A DNA stretch of 64,000 bases. It comes from Diphasiastrum complanatum (taxonomy: Eukaryota > Streptophyta > Lycopodiopsida > Lycopodiales > Lycopodiaceae). The notes under the pieces were generated by a model that saw only the letters and a list, made by a program, of their open reading frames with translations, was not told the DNA's origin and did not search any database. This document shows positions 11,065 through 24,317 of this stretch, one piece after another (position 1 is the first letter of the stretch; each line of letters opens with the position of its first letter). Both the position numbers and the translations under genes were made by a program. The stretch is from positions 59,679,534 through 59,743,533 of the forward strand of contig CM055096.1 in NCBI GenBank assembly GCA_029204225.1. The letters are read 5' to 3'.

Positions 11065-11722
11065 TGTAAAACTTACAGCAAATAAGGATCCTAAAACACT
11101 TGAAATGATGAGGGAAACAATAGATTATGATTCATAAGATTAGCACAAGTTGAACCATCAAAATCCATCAAAAATCTATGCTTGAACCTCACTAAATGGC
11201 CCAAATCCTTGAAGAAGGCTTCACACGTGTGAAAGTACGGCCTCCCACAGTCTGAGTACTATACACCAGACCTATAATCACAAGTACTCAAACAATTATG
11301 AACATAGAGAGCAATTGCACCATTATGAGAGAAAAATCATGAAATTGCTTGATAGATTTTGTGAGATATCATCACCTATATATACATGATCCATCATGGT
11401 TTTGGGCAGGTATGAGTAGCCCTAAACCTATTCCTAATGCTAATTTTGGTGGATCTTTCATCCCTACCAAGTTAGGGTTGGAATCTTGGAGATCCCTCAA
11501 CAATGCAAAAATTACCAAAAATAGCTACTATTTTTTCTCTCTTGTATCTAAGCATAATTTGGACTCATTCCAAAGGTTCTAACACTTAGGTCTACTTGAG
11601 AACATCCTTATGAATGGAATCCTATGCTATTTGGCACGTGTGACAAGCCACATCATGACCATCTAACTATTTACAAGTCATATGACCAAAACTAGTCAAG
11701 CTAGAATTGTGAATTTTTAACA
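11065..11722 (-). repeat. 5' LTR of copia A (658 bp)
   Basis: On the minus strand it starts TGTTAAAAATTC and ends GTTTTACA, the usual TG..CA with short inverted ends. A TATATATAG box lies near 11379-11388. The palindrome TTCACACGTGTGAA occupies 11220-11233, roughly 155 bases downstream of the TATA in the sense direction, next to GTACGGCC. Start and end words match the LTRs of B, E and F. The 5' border is inferred from those matches, because the partner LTR is missing. Confidence 0.8.
11379..11388 (-). promoter_or_regulatory. TATA box in copia A LTR
   Basis: The plus strand reads CTATATATAC, so the minus strand reads GTATATATAG. It lies about 335 bases from the LTR 5' edge, where a U3 promoter is expected. 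Use as a promoter is inferred from position and sequence only. Confidence 0.5.
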
Positions 11723-14930
<3,208 letters not shown>

Positions 14931-15059
14931 TTTACAGCTAAGTCCCAAGTGAATTCGGCTGCCGCACGAACTGTGGGATCATGGCACTTGATATATCGTT
15001 TGGGAAATTGGACAAGAGCACTTTTGGCATCTACGTCTGCTCACCCATGTTTCAAATAT

Positions 15060-15729
15060 TGTGAAAAATTGCCTACATTGGCAAATCTAGCCATGTAGAA
15101 TATTGTACATTTTGTCAATATTGTTTGTTGGTTACTTCAATGGCCAAAGTGCCACTTGTACATACACACCTAAAGTAGTGATTGTGTCTATTTGGTAGTG
15201 ATTCCTACTTTGTAGGATCTAGACCATGATTTATGATGAGATTTGTACCTACCATGCACCTACCAAGCATGACTCTTGGATCTAGGCTAGGGTTTTCACA
15301 TTAGGGCAAGAAAGTGGAGTCTACTTCCTTATTACATGCTGGATTTTCACCTGACTTTGCAAAGGAAGTGTGTTTTACTATGTATTCCCATTCTCCATAG
15401 TGAGAAGATAGAAACTTTTTGGAGCCTCAAGGAGAAACTCGAGTTTCCTCTCATTGTATGGTGATTACTCTATTTTTCCAATGAAACCCAGCTTTGGCAT
15501 TTTGTAAACACTGTCTACAGGCCGTACTACAGCCTTATTTCCACACGTGTGGAGTTGGATTATACTAATTGATCAATGCTTTGATTGTCTCTACTTGTTT
15601 CCTATCAAGCTGCTAAACTAGATCTTGTTTTCTGATGACTAGTTTCTGATAGATTGTTTAACAAGCATACAATCACCTTGTGGATCATTCAAAGATCCAT
15701 TTATGGTCCTTAGTACTGTACTTTTCACA
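15060..15729 (+). repeat. 5' LTR of copia B (670 bp)
   Basis: It begins TGTGAAAAATTGCC and ends TACTTTTCACA directly before the primer site; the ends are an 8-base inverted repeat (TGTGAAAA / TTTTCACA). The start word matches other LTR starts in this window (TGTTTAAAATTGGC and similar). It contains CCACACGTGTGG at 15541-15552 preceded by GCCGTACTACAG, the same module in the other orientation as in copia A and E. Confidence 0.8.
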
Positions 15730-15742
15730 TGGTATCAGAGCC
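15730..15742 (+). other. Primer-binding site of copia B
   Basis: TGGTATCAGAGCC is a perfect initiator-Met tRNA type primer site immediately after the LTR CA end. Confidence 0.95.
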
Positions 15743-16360
15743 AAGTACAAGGCCATTGATCTGTGTCTGAATCTAATCCAGTTTAAGCAGGTTTTGGTGC
15801 AAAAAGCTAGTATTGGAAGGGCGAGCTGGTATCCAGGTTTTGGTGAGGGGATTTGATCCCAAACTTTTTCAGGATCAAAATCCGTACTGTTCACACGTGT
15901 GGACATCTCTGAACCAGCATTTAATAACCCATATTCATTGGATCATAGAAAATTCATCTGGTGTCAGTTTGATGTAATTTTTGGTGCAAATCCTAGGATA
16001 AGCTACCAATATCAGTTGCCATTGATTAGTTTTGAATTTGTTTCATGAAAACTAATTAATCTAGGCTGATTTCAGACCTTGTTAAAGTGGAAACCAGGTC
16101 TTGAAAGTACATCAAAGTGAATGAGAGAGAGAGAGTCAGTTTTTGTCCAAGAATAGCCAAGATTGGCAAGATTTGCTTGAGTGTAGTTTTCATCTCATCT
16201 TATCTTCATTCCAGCTTGTGAGGGATTGATAGAACTGTGATTACAAATCCATTTGTTGGATTAGAAGTCAACATTTGAGTGAAACACTGCAAATTAGAAA
16301 CCTTTGTGAGTTTCAGGTACAAACAAATCTATATCTTGTGAGTAGAATCTTGCTAGTAAG
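15743..16360 (+). other. Untranslated leader of copia B
   Basis: This is a 618-base spacer without a long frame. It contains another CACACGTGTG (about 15892-15901) just after CCGTACTGTT, so the palindrome occurs both in the LTR and in the leader. Possible use as a packaging or regulatory site is inference. Confidence 0.6.
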
Positions 16361-17062
16361 ATGGGATCAGTGGGAGCCTACCTTCTAGAAGCTGGTGAGA
16401 GGTTAAATTCTACCAATTATGCTATTTGGAAAGTGAGGATGGAGTCACTAATGGTGCTCCAGGATCTTTATGAGTTTCTAATAGATGATGAAGATGAACC
16501 TCTAGGTGCACATGAATTAGTGAGATACAAGAAGAGGTCTAGGCTTGCACTTCACTGTATTAAGATGAATGTAAGCAATGATCTTTTAAGATAAGTATCA
16601 TCATGGAAGAGTGCTAAAGAGGCTTGGGAATCTTTAAAATCTATCTATGAGTCTAGTAACACTTCGAGGGTTCTCATGCTTAGGAATCAGATTCTACAAA
16701 GCATGAAGAGGAGTGATGAGAGTGCACAAGATTATGTGCTAAGAATCAAGTCTCTTAATAGGGAGTTAGCTTCCATTGGAGAGAAGATTCAAGATGGTGA
16801 GCTTGTTCAGATTGTCCTAAATGGTCTATTGAGTGGCTTTACAAATTTGGTCCAAAGCTTTGCAATCCAAGACACTTTGCCTACTATAGAAAAGCTACAC
16901 AGTGTATTAGTAGCTGAAGAGAGTAGGATGTTGCATACCAATGCAAGAATGAATGCTATTTCTCTGCAGGATGGTGATGAGAAAGCTAATTTCTCATTCA
17001 AAAAGCAAGAAGAAGACCAATGGCAAGAAGAAGCACTTCAAGGAGACCAAGGAGGAGGATGA
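16361..17062 (+). pseudogene. Copia B gag, one in-frame stop
   Basis: ATG 16361 opens with ERLNSTNYAIWKVRMES, the gag N-terminal signature. TAA 16592-16594 interrupts it in frame, where copia A has Glu (LLREV). The same frame continues with WESLKSIYESSNTS and the gag core QSMKRSDESAQDYVLR to about 17000. There a +1 shift moves the true continuation (KKKTNGKKKHF) into the frame of the following CDS; the original frame stops at 17062. Gag would form the particle shell. The fragment is non-functional as it stands. Confidence 0.85.
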
Positions 17063-18617
17063 GGCTTCAAGCTCAAAGGGCAAGATCAAAGACAAGTCCA
17101 AGCACAAATGTTTTTTCTGTGGAAATAAAGGACATTTTGCATCAGAATGTCTCAATAAGAAGAAGGCACAAGAGAGCAAACAAAGCAACATTGCACATCA
17201 GGAGGAAGAGGAGGATGAAGAGTCATCCTTGATGGTTTCCAACAAACCACCATCATCCAAGAGCAACACCAATGATCCTTGGTGGATTGATAGTGGGGCA
17301 AGTTACCACATGACATATCAAAAGGACATATTCTCCACCTTACTTTCTTACAATGACTTGCATAGATCAATCTATACTGCAAGTAGTCAAGAATGTAAGA
17401 TAAGTGGAATAGGAACAATTCTCTTGTATGTGGGATCATCCAAAAGGATGAATCTAGATAATGTTCTTTATATTCCTAAGTTAACCAAGAATTTGCTTAG
17501 TGTTGGCCAGTTAATGGATAATGGCCTAGATGTACAATTTAAGCATGGAGTTTGTTCCATCCTTAGAAATGATGAATGTATAGCCAAAGGCTTTAAGCAA
17601 GGTAGATTGTTTAAGCTTGATGCTAATATTGCAGTGGAGAGTGTTAACTTGGCAAAGGTGGAGCTATCAAAGGTGGAACTGTGGAACAAAAGGTTGGGCT
17701 ACCCCAACTACAAAGCCATGGAATCTATGGCTACAAAGGAGCTTGCAGTTGGACTCCCCAAGCATTTGTCAAAGTGTGGGAAGAGATGTGAAGCATGCAG
17801 CCTCTCAAAGGCTCACAAACTACCCTTCTCAAGATCTAAATCAAGATCAAACTCTCCTCTTGAACTCATCCATTCGGATGTTCATAGTTTTTCACATGAG
17901 TCTAATGGTGGTGCCAAGTACTATGTAATCTTCATTGATGACTATTCTAGATTTTGTTGGATGTACCTCTTGTCTAGCAAATCAATGGTGTTTGATTCTT
18001 TTGTAAAGTTCAAGGCTTTGGTAAAAAATCAACTTAGTACCAAGATTAAGGTATTAAGGAGTGATAATGGAGGTGAATATATCTCCAATAAGTTGATTGA
18101 CTTTTGTAGTTCTAATGGCATAAAGAGGGAGTTGTCATTTCCATACACCCCTCAACAAAATGGAGTGAGTGAGAGAAGAAATAGATCTCTTTGTGAGTGT
18201 GCTAAGGCCTTAAGGCTAGATGCTTCTCTATCCAAACCATTTTGGGGTGAAGCAATAACTTGTGCTAACTATTTGTGCAATAGATTGCCAAACCAAGCCA
18301 TTGGAGGAATCACACCATTTGAAGCTCTATTTGGAGAGAAGCCCAATCTCAAAGATCTCAAAGTTTTTGGACCCACTTGCTATGTACACCAATCCTTGGA
18401 TAAGAGAAGGAAGGATGATGCAACATCCATCAAAGGCATCTTTGTGGGATATGGTGAGAATAGCAAAGGTTATAGAGTCTTCAATCCCATCACTAGCAAG
18501 GTGATAGTGAGTAGGGATGTTATTTTTTATGAAGGACATGCTTGTACATATGATGATTTACCATGTGTGAAGGAGTTCTCCCACACGTGTACATGTCTGG
18601 AAAATATTAGTGCTTGA
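16953..18617 (+). CDS. Copia B zinc knuckle, protease and integrase (554 codons)
   Basis: This long open frame has its nominal Met (16953) inside the gag overlap; homology begins near residue 20. Residues 53-66 form the CCHC knuckle (CFFCGNKGHFASEC). The protease site is WWIDSGASYHMT with Asp at 113. The gag-pre-integrase motif reads LWNKRLGY (243-250), so both zinc-binding His of the expected LWHKRLGH are replaced (Asn and Tyr), while CEAC remains. The integrase triad is HSDVH (D309), RSDNGGEY (D371) and GVSERRN (E407). The frame runs out of homology after residue 525 and ends at a chance TGA. RT is missing. Confidence 0.9.
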   Translation: MLFLCRMVMRKLISHSKSKKKTNGKKKHFKETKEEDEASSSKGKIKDKSKHKCFFCGNKGHFASECLNKKKAQESKQSNIAHQEEEEDEESSLMVSNKPPSSKSNTNDPWWIDSGASYHMTYQKDIFSTLLSYNDLHRSIYTASSQECKISGIGTILLYVGSSKRMNLDNVLYIPKLTKNLLSVGQLMDNGLDVQFKHGVCSILRNDECIAKGFKQGRLFKLDANIAVESVNLAKVELSKVELWNKRLGYPNYKAMESMATKELAVGLPKHLSKCGKRCEACSLSKAHKLPFSRSKSRSNSPLELIHSDVHSFSHESNGGAKYYVIFIDDYSRFCWMYLLSSKSMVFDSFVKFKALVKNQLSTKIKVLRSDNGGEYISNKLIDFCSSNGIKRELSFPYTPQQNGVSERRNRSLCECAKALRLDASLSKPFWGEAITCANYLCNRLPNQAIGGITPFEALFGEKPNLKDLKVFGPTCYVHQSLDKRRKDDATSIKGIFVGYGENSKGYRVFNPITSKVIVSRDVIFYEGHACTYDDLPCVKEFSHTCTCLENISA

Positions 18618-18639
18618 TCATAGGAGTAAGTTATGTGAG

Positions 18640-18802
18640 TTCCTAGAAATTAGGAAAATCTGTGTCTGTCTGTGTGGATCAGGTCCTATTTTGGACCAGA
18701 AATTCTATTATGGATCAGGTCCTATTTGTTTGTCCAAATCTATTATGGATCGGGTCCATATCTGTGTCCACATCAGGTCCAAATCTGTATACAGACGAAT
18801 TT
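18640..18802 (+). repeat. Imperfect tandem repeat of GGATCAGGTCC words
   Basis: Several imperfect copies of TATTATGGATCAGGTCCTAT occur between 18677 and 18790, with variants GGATCGGGTCC and CACATCAGGTCC and spacings of about 40 bases. It lies just past the break of copia B. No coding content is seen. Confidence 0.6.
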
Positions 18803-18816
18803 GGTAATTAAATAAT

Positions 18817-19461
18817 TTACACTACCGAAAAACCATGACAATGCAACCAATTCAAATTTATACAATTTTTGAAGCCATTAAATTCAACCTTAACTGCATT
18901 TTAAAAATCCTAGTCAATAAAAGATTTTTGTCCTATACTCAATAAAAGAACATGATACCCTCACATAGTCAACAACCAATGATCATAAGAGCTTTTAAAC
19001 TTAGAGTCATCTCTAGTTTAGCAAATACGGCCGACCAATTGCGACCAGTGAACTTCGAATCGCGAATGTTCATAATGTCACTTTGGTACTGCAAAGCCTA
19101 AATAGACACTCTATAACTACTTGGTCAATACCCGAATAAACATAGTCGATTTGGTAAGGTGATCAGTCGTACCAAAATTCCACTAACCTGTTTATTCATC
19201 CGGGGTATGAATATTATCCTCTCCTATGGATTAGGTATTTCCTAGAATCTGAGTTATGATTCACCAATCTCAACTCTCCAAAAAAAATGAAGTTTTTACA
19301 GACATATTGTGCTTATTAAAATTATACCAATGAATTTAGCAAATGGTATCAAAGCCATTACACTACCGAAAAGCCATGACGATGCAACCAATTCAAATTT
19401 ATACAGTTTTTGAGGCCATTAAGTTCAACCTTAACTGCATTTTGAAACTCCTAGTCAATAA
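18817..19461 (+). repeat. 105-bp direct repeat pair next to a primer site
   Basis: Copies at 18817-18921 and 19358-19461 both read TTACACTACCGAAAA.CCATG and continue almost identically to CCTAGTCAATAA. The second copy follows directly after TGGTATCAAAGCC (19344-19356), a one-base variant of the copia primer site. The repeats therefore look like two copies of the region just 3' of a 5' LTR, about 541 bases apart. The intervening 430 bases would then contain LTR sequence, but no TG..CA border is certain. Confidence 0.55.
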
Positions 19462-19979
19462 TGACTACAAGTAGCCCATGGAAACATTAAAAAATGAAAA
19501 AACAATCATCCAGCAAAACACCCTTCCCCTTACTTGTCTACCTAACAAGGTATAACAACTTGGACTTAAGACCATTAAAGGAAGCATTTGCAGTATTATC
19601 AAGCATGGATAAGATTTCATGTAGTAACGAGTAAGGCTACCCACCGTATTGGTGAAGTTCCGTATAGCATCGTACCTGATTGATAGATGAAGTCATCTCT
19701 TGCAAACTATCCATCTTCAGTTGTTTTAACAAATCACCTATGTGCTAGAAGATTCAAACCGAAAGTATTGTGTTAAGCATAGAACACTTCTACCAACCTC
19801 ATAGTCTCTATCAATAGTTAATCCATCATTTTTTTGCAGATTATTAACTTATCATTCAACTTTTCAAGAGCCTTTCCTTCCCCACAATATCCACAGTATA
19901 CATATTATCATATTTTGTGCACACGTCTTCTCAAAAAAAGAATCTATCAAGCCAAGCCTTCTTCATGCTATATACTTTA

Positions 19980-20335
19980 TGTTGGGAGAGAGAGAGAGAG
20001 GATGGAAGAATAAATGGCGAACACGAACAAGAAACGAACTCGAACAAGAAACGAACTCGAACAAGAAGCGAACGAGAAGCGAACTCGAACAGAAAATGTT
20101 CGTGCGCAGCAGAATGAATTATTTGACTCTTTCCGTAAGCATGACTACGCCTATCAGAATGAAGAGAACTTTAGTGATAGAAATCACAGTCATTCTAGAT
20201 TACGTAGCCAAACATTTAATGGATGAAGTGCTAAATGAATAATTTGTCGCGAATTGCAAGACAAATTATCTGTCGCGAATGATTCGTGAAGAGCTAGATT
20301 GTGCTCGACTGATAATTAGTCGCGAATTATTCTCG
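19980..20335. repeat. GAACAAGAA tandem block and TCGCGAA cluster
   Basis: A GA tract (19987-20000) is followed by four tandem variants of ACGAACAAGAA.CGAACTC (about 20020-20100). From 20246 to 20330 TCGCGAATT-type words occur three times. The same TTCGCGAA / TCGCGA words recur inside the LTRs at 34552 and 51758, so this is probably part of a related LTR. The small frames across it are by-products of the repeat. Confidence 0.5.
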
Positions 20336-20654
20336 AAAGACAAGACTAAAAGTTGATCATCTATGACTAGAAAGAGCAACTAGAAAGATCAGACAAAATG
20401 AAGAACAAGCATAGCAATATTAACATAGATCTGAATGCAGAACAAAGAGTTGTATCAGATTAAGTATATCATGTATACAAGTTAATAATGCGGTGGAGCA
20501 CAATACAATAGCGGACGAAACGCATGCCCTACGAAGCTTATTGTATGTAATGAGGAATGAAACCTCTTCACTTAGTCTCTTCTTGTCTCGCTTCTCATCT
20601 AACTCTCTCTATATCGAATACATGAATGGTATCCAATATATATACATAATATAT

Positions 20655-20850
20655 GAGACAATTGGATTGAGATTCATATAATTCCTTCCAGTAGAACTAG
20701 GTTTTGAATGACTGTTTAAGTTATATGAATTTATGCTTCCATTTTAGTTTTGTGAATATAGCTCGAGAATCAATTGATGTTTTCAACCGATTAAGTGAAA
20801 TTTAGACTTCTTGAGCCCAAATGATTGTCTCTATTTAACAGTTGATTATT
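20655..20850 (+). repeat. Dispersed repeat, copy 1 of 2
   Basis: It is collinear with 26480-26655: GAGACAATT..ATTGAGATTCA, TTTTGTGAATAT.GCTC, TTGATGTTTTCAA, GAATTTAGACT and CCAAAT.ATT.TCTCTATTT recur in order. Both copies have the same orientation. The family is not identified and no coding content is visible. The sequence between the copies contains several unrelated elements. Confidence 0.5.
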
Positions 20851-21779
20851 GAGAATAATGTTTCTATCACTCGAGATAAGATATTTTATTATCTTGAGAA
20901 AAAAGTTCGGTTTGTAATAGTATTGGATACTCATTACTAACTTTTTCGAATTTTTGATATCTTATGCGTTGTCTCTTTAGATAACTTTTTAATCGAAATT
21001 ATGGAATTTCTTTTAAAAGGGGGAGAAGAAAATGATAGGAATAAGACTATCATGGGATTAGCCAGTTGCATAGATTTCTTTTGTGGAATCCAATATTTTT
21101 GAAATGGTGGAACTATCCAGTGGGAATAGAGAAAATCTCTAGTGATTGTTTTGAATAATCTGGAACTAGAGGAGTTTTGGGGATATTGAGCTGTGAGATA
21201 TTCATGGGAAGTATTGGTAAAAATTAAATTATGGTTCACTGATCGGTTTGCCAAGTACAATTTTGTTATGGATTGGTCCAGTGGAGTAAAGCTTTCATCT
21301 TAACCTTATGTCCATAGATGTTTGTATGAGTTAGCCTACTCTTGGTTTGTACACTAAGATTTGATGTAGGTTGAAGAAATTTTGTTGGTAAAAGTATGAT
21401 GGTCGGAAAACTTGTGATGTGGACACTTCAGAGATTTTTCAGATATGTTATTTACTCATGAGAAATAGAGTTTTTTAGAAGCTGAGTTACAAGATTCTCA
21501 GTGAGATATGTGAGTAACGTATGCAGATTTTGGAGAAATCTGTCAGATAATGACATATGTGTTTATGTACTGGGTCATAGTGAAACTATTCTCATATGTG
21601 CATGATAAATCTTGTTTGGATCTACTATGTATTCCTGGTTACTAAGGTTATCTGGTGCACTTAACTTAGTTGATGAGCATAAACATATGATCAAGTATTG
21701 TGTTTGACAATTACTTGCAAACTTTAAGTTTTTTCCATTTATGCCTTAAACGATTTAAGGCACATTTGCTTTCTGCCTT
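20851..21779. other. Unassigned AT-rich stretch
   Basis: I see no pol motif, primer site or exon here. Only short frames are present on either strand. It may be the flank of the repeat copy at 20655 or part of the retroelement interrupted at 21929. Confidence 0.4.
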
Positions 21780-21928
21780 CTTCGCCCTTTTTCATGCCTT
21801 CACGAAAAATGTGACACACTGGCCAGAATGACTTAAAAACCATTTCTGGACCACCTTCGTCTTTTTTGCCTCTTTGCAAAAAATGTGACACAAAACCCAG
21901 AATGACTTAAAAACCATTTTTGGACCAC

Positions 21929-22190
21929 TGTAGGGTTGAAGTTCTCGCGTCGTAGTAGCCCTCCCGCCTATCAACAAGGGTTAGAATATTGGATAGGTGC
22001 CTAACTATGAATAGATGCTCCTTTTAGTTAGTTCTCTACTTTTTCCCTAACACTAGCACAACTAACACTACTCACCCCTAACTCTACTCCACTAAACTAA
22101 CATTCATCATGATTTTTATGAAACGAAAGAGAGAGTAGAAATGAGAGAGAGAGAGAGAGAAAGAGAGAAAGAGGGAGGGAGAATTGAGAT
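21929..22190 (-). repeat. Partial 3' LTR of the gypsy element
   Basis: TGTAGGGTTGAAGTTCTCGC and the next 250 bases match the full LTR start at 23115 almost base for base (GTAGTAGCCCTCC, CAACAAGGGTTAGAA, TTAGTTAGTTCTC). The match ends in the GA-rich part near GGAGGGAGAATTGA, after which leader sequence follows directly. About 535 LTR bases are therefore missing. Confidence 0.75.
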
Positions 22191-23095
22191 GAGTGAAAAT
22201 TTCACTGTTTGCGAGGGTTCAGAACCAATTTGGCTTGATCTTCACCAATAATCAGTACTAACTCTCACAGGCTTCACCACTAATGTAAATTGACATTCTA
22301 GATTGATTGGAGTGGCTTGCGAGAGTTCTCTCTGGAGGGAGTTGCTGGATCTTCACTCTTTAGTGATTTTGTAGCACTAAAATCCAATTTTCTACTCATT
22401 GGAATCAAACTGACTCTTGCAGACTCTTCTGTGTCCTGGTCTCACTGAGATGAATTCTCTGCGAGGGTTCTTGACCAATGGAACTGAAAATTTTAGTGTC
22501 TGCAAGGGTTCTTTGGTATTTTCCAATTTTTTTTTTCACTGGAAACTCTGCACACGCACTTAGACAATGAAGTAACTCTCGCAAGCTTCTTTGTGTCCTG
22601 GTCTCACTGAGGTGGAACTTCAAAGGGCTCTGCGACAGTTCTGGTGAAGATTTGAAAATTTCTTCTCGTTTTTTACAAGGGTTTTTTGAATTTTTTTGGT
22701 TTTTTCTCTATTTTTTGCAATCTGCTGGGAAGTAACTCTCGCAAGCTTCTTTGTAGGTCTGGGATAGTACCTTGGAGCTGCTGCTAGTCGTGCGAGGGTA
22801 AACTCTCACTGGTTTTGGAGATATTAAAAAATGATGAGATTTTAGGCTCTTTTTCCCTCCAAAAATGCAGATTAGTGTGTTTTTTTTGTGGTTTTTTACT
22901 GGTTGGTATGGATTTCAAGCCCTTGGAGGCTATTCAAGGCCTCCTCTACCCTGTAACACCTCCTCCGCTAGCTATGAACAGTCCAAATGCAAAAAAATAT
23001 TGAAAACTAACTCTAAACACCCAAAAATCTATCAAAAACTTTTCCAAAAAGCAAGAAATAGCTAAAATACAGCTATACTAGTTAGTGGAAACCTA
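22191..23095 (-). other. Leader of the gypsy element with internal repeats
   Basis: No long frame is present. A word group CTCTCGCAAGCTTCTTTGTG with GTCCTGGTCTCACTGAG occurs near 22412-22452, 22572-22615 and, partly, 22733-22762. The copies are about 160 bases apart, so the leader is partly an imperfect tandem array. Confidence 0.55.
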
Positions 23096-23113
23096 TCCCC
23101 GGCAACGGCGCCA
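23096..23113 (-). other. Gypsy primer-binding site
   Basis: The plus strand TCCCCGGCAACGGCGCCA is the complement of TGGCGCCGTTGCCGGGGA. This primer site is well known from plant Ty3/gypsy elements of the Athila/Tat type. One base separates it from the LTR. Confidence 0.9.
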
Positions 23114-23114
23114 C

Positions 23115-23911
23115 TATAGGGTCGAAGTTCTCGCATTGTAGTAGCCCTCCTGCCTGTCAACAAGGGTTAGAACATTGGATAGACTATGAATAGATGCTCC
23201 TTTTAGTTAGTTCTCTACTTTTTCCCTAACACTAGCACCGCTAACACTACTCACCCCTAACTCTACTCCACTAAACTAACATTCATCATGATTTTTATGA
23301 AAGAGAAGAGAGAGCAGAAATGAGGGAAAGATGGAGGGAGAATTGAAACGGAGGTTAGCTCAAATGCTCAATGTCATTGCTTATGGAAAAACCTTAACTA
23401 GCATAAACAAAAAGCATGGAAAATGGAAATAATAAGCAATCCACAACAATGGCATAAGAAAGAGTGATTAGCAAATGAGGATGCTTGAGCTCCCAAAATG
23501 GTAAAGTCTCCTCCTCTCTATTAAGCATGCCAATAGAGTACAAATGGTGCCTTTTTATAAATGGGGAAGGCCCTTGCCCCAAAATCCTATTGGCTAATAT
23601 TCACAATGATCATATTCATTCATCTTAGACCCAACTTGATCCAAGGTTCTATAAAAAGTACATTAGTATTCACAAGATTCATGTGAGTCCAAAGTTGGAC
23701 CCAACTCTAAAAAAATAAACTTCTAAGTTTAAAATGACTTTGGGCCTCGAGTTTTATTTTAATTACAAAGGGCCCAAGTCCATTATTTCTATTTACATTC
23801 GCCTTGCGTGCTCCTTGGGTCATGGACTTATACACGCAGGAAGCCATGCCCTTGCAACACATTTATTGACTCACTTTCTTTATTCGCTCTATGTTGGAAA
23901 TACCTCCAACA
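23115..23911 (-). repeat. 5' LTR of the gypsy element (797 bp)
   Basis: On the minus strand it begins TGTTGGAGGTATTTCCAACA, itself a near-palindrome, and ends CGACCCTATA next to the primer site. The partner copy ends CTACA, so the terminal CA has mutated here. A related but degraded LTR is at 14186-14930. Confidence 0.75.
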
Positions 23912-24317
23912 TCCACCTTTGCCATTTTCGCCTCTTTGTAGAAAATGTGACACAAAACCCAAAATGCTTTAGAACCATTTTTTAGGCACCTTCATCTTTT
24001 TCCACTGTCTTAAACTAAGGCACCTTTGGCTTCTTCATTGTCTTAAATCTAAAGACGTCTTCAGGATTTGCATACCTTCAATCTAATGGACACCTTCGGG
24101 TTTTTTGGCCTTTTGCATTTTTCCTACATTGGCAAACCGGCGTCGCCCAACATATCAGCAACCCTAAAAACTGCCGGACAACCAAATATCCAAAAGGAGC
24201 ATGCATTTCAGTAATCTACATTTCAGTCTTGTTTCTATCAAGACGTCTTTCTAGCAAACACGCAGCCAACAGTATTTCGACCATCGTTGTCTCTACCAAT
24301 GATCTCGTTCAACCAGA

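Larger units (their letters stand above)
6847..11722 (-). mobile_element. Ty1/copia retrotransposon A, 3'-truncated
   Basis: Read on the minus strand, the order is LTR (11722-11065), Met-tRNA primer site (11064-11052), leader, gag, protease, integrase and reverse transcriptase. The element stops inside the RT/RNase H boundary at about 6847. RNase H and the 3' LTR are missing, so no target-site duplication can be checked. This PR-INT-RT-RNase H order defines Ty1/copia rather than Ty3/gypsy. At least four frameshifts break the polyprotein, but long frames survive, suggesting it is among the younger elements here. Elements B and E encode clearly similar integrase segments. Confidence 0.9.
15060..18617 (+). 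mobile_element. Ty1/copia retrotransposon B, 3'-truncated
   Basis: The order is LTR (15060-15729), primer site, leader, gag, protease and integrase. Recognisable sequence stops at the integrase C-terminus (VIVSRDVIFYEG, about 18534), so RT, RNase H and the 3' LTR are absent. The sequence after 18600 is unrelated tandem-repeat material. The integrase is close to that of element E, sharing LCECAK, WGEAITCANYLCNRLP and VGYGENSKGYR, so B and E belong to one lineage. One in-frame stop and one frameshift lie in gag. Confidence 0.88.
21929..23911 (-). mobile_element. Ty3/gypsy-type element, internally deleted
   Basis: It is read on the minus strand. A full LTR (23911-23115) is followed by the primer site GGCGCCGTTGCCGGGGA (23113-23096), a leader of about 900 bases, and a partial second LTR (about 22190-21929). 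There is no gag or pol. The flanks are ACCAC on the left and TCCAC on the right, matching at four of five bases, a plausible target duplication. The element sits in a tandem repeat that continues on both sides. Without coding sequence it must have depended on other elements or has been deleted. Confidence 0.75.
21780..24130 (+). repeat. Tandem repeat split by a gypsy insertion
   Basis: Left of the gypsy element, two near copies of a roughly 80-base unit run from about 21785 to 21928 (..GTGACACA..CCAGAATGACTTAAAAACCATTT.TGGACCAC). Right of it the array resumes at 23912 with CGCCTCTTTG.AGAAAATGTGACACAAAACCCA and degenerate AAGGCACCTTTGGCTTCTTC words to about 24110. The unit order is restored when the gypsy element is removed. 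The array may be the leader or LTR of copia C, whose gag starts at 24318. Confidence 0.6.

Noticed and set aside
19917-20242. Overlapping Arg/Asn/Glu-rich frames
   Set aside because: They come from tandem GAACAAGAA repeats; all three plus frames are open there, which indicates a repeat rather than coding selection.
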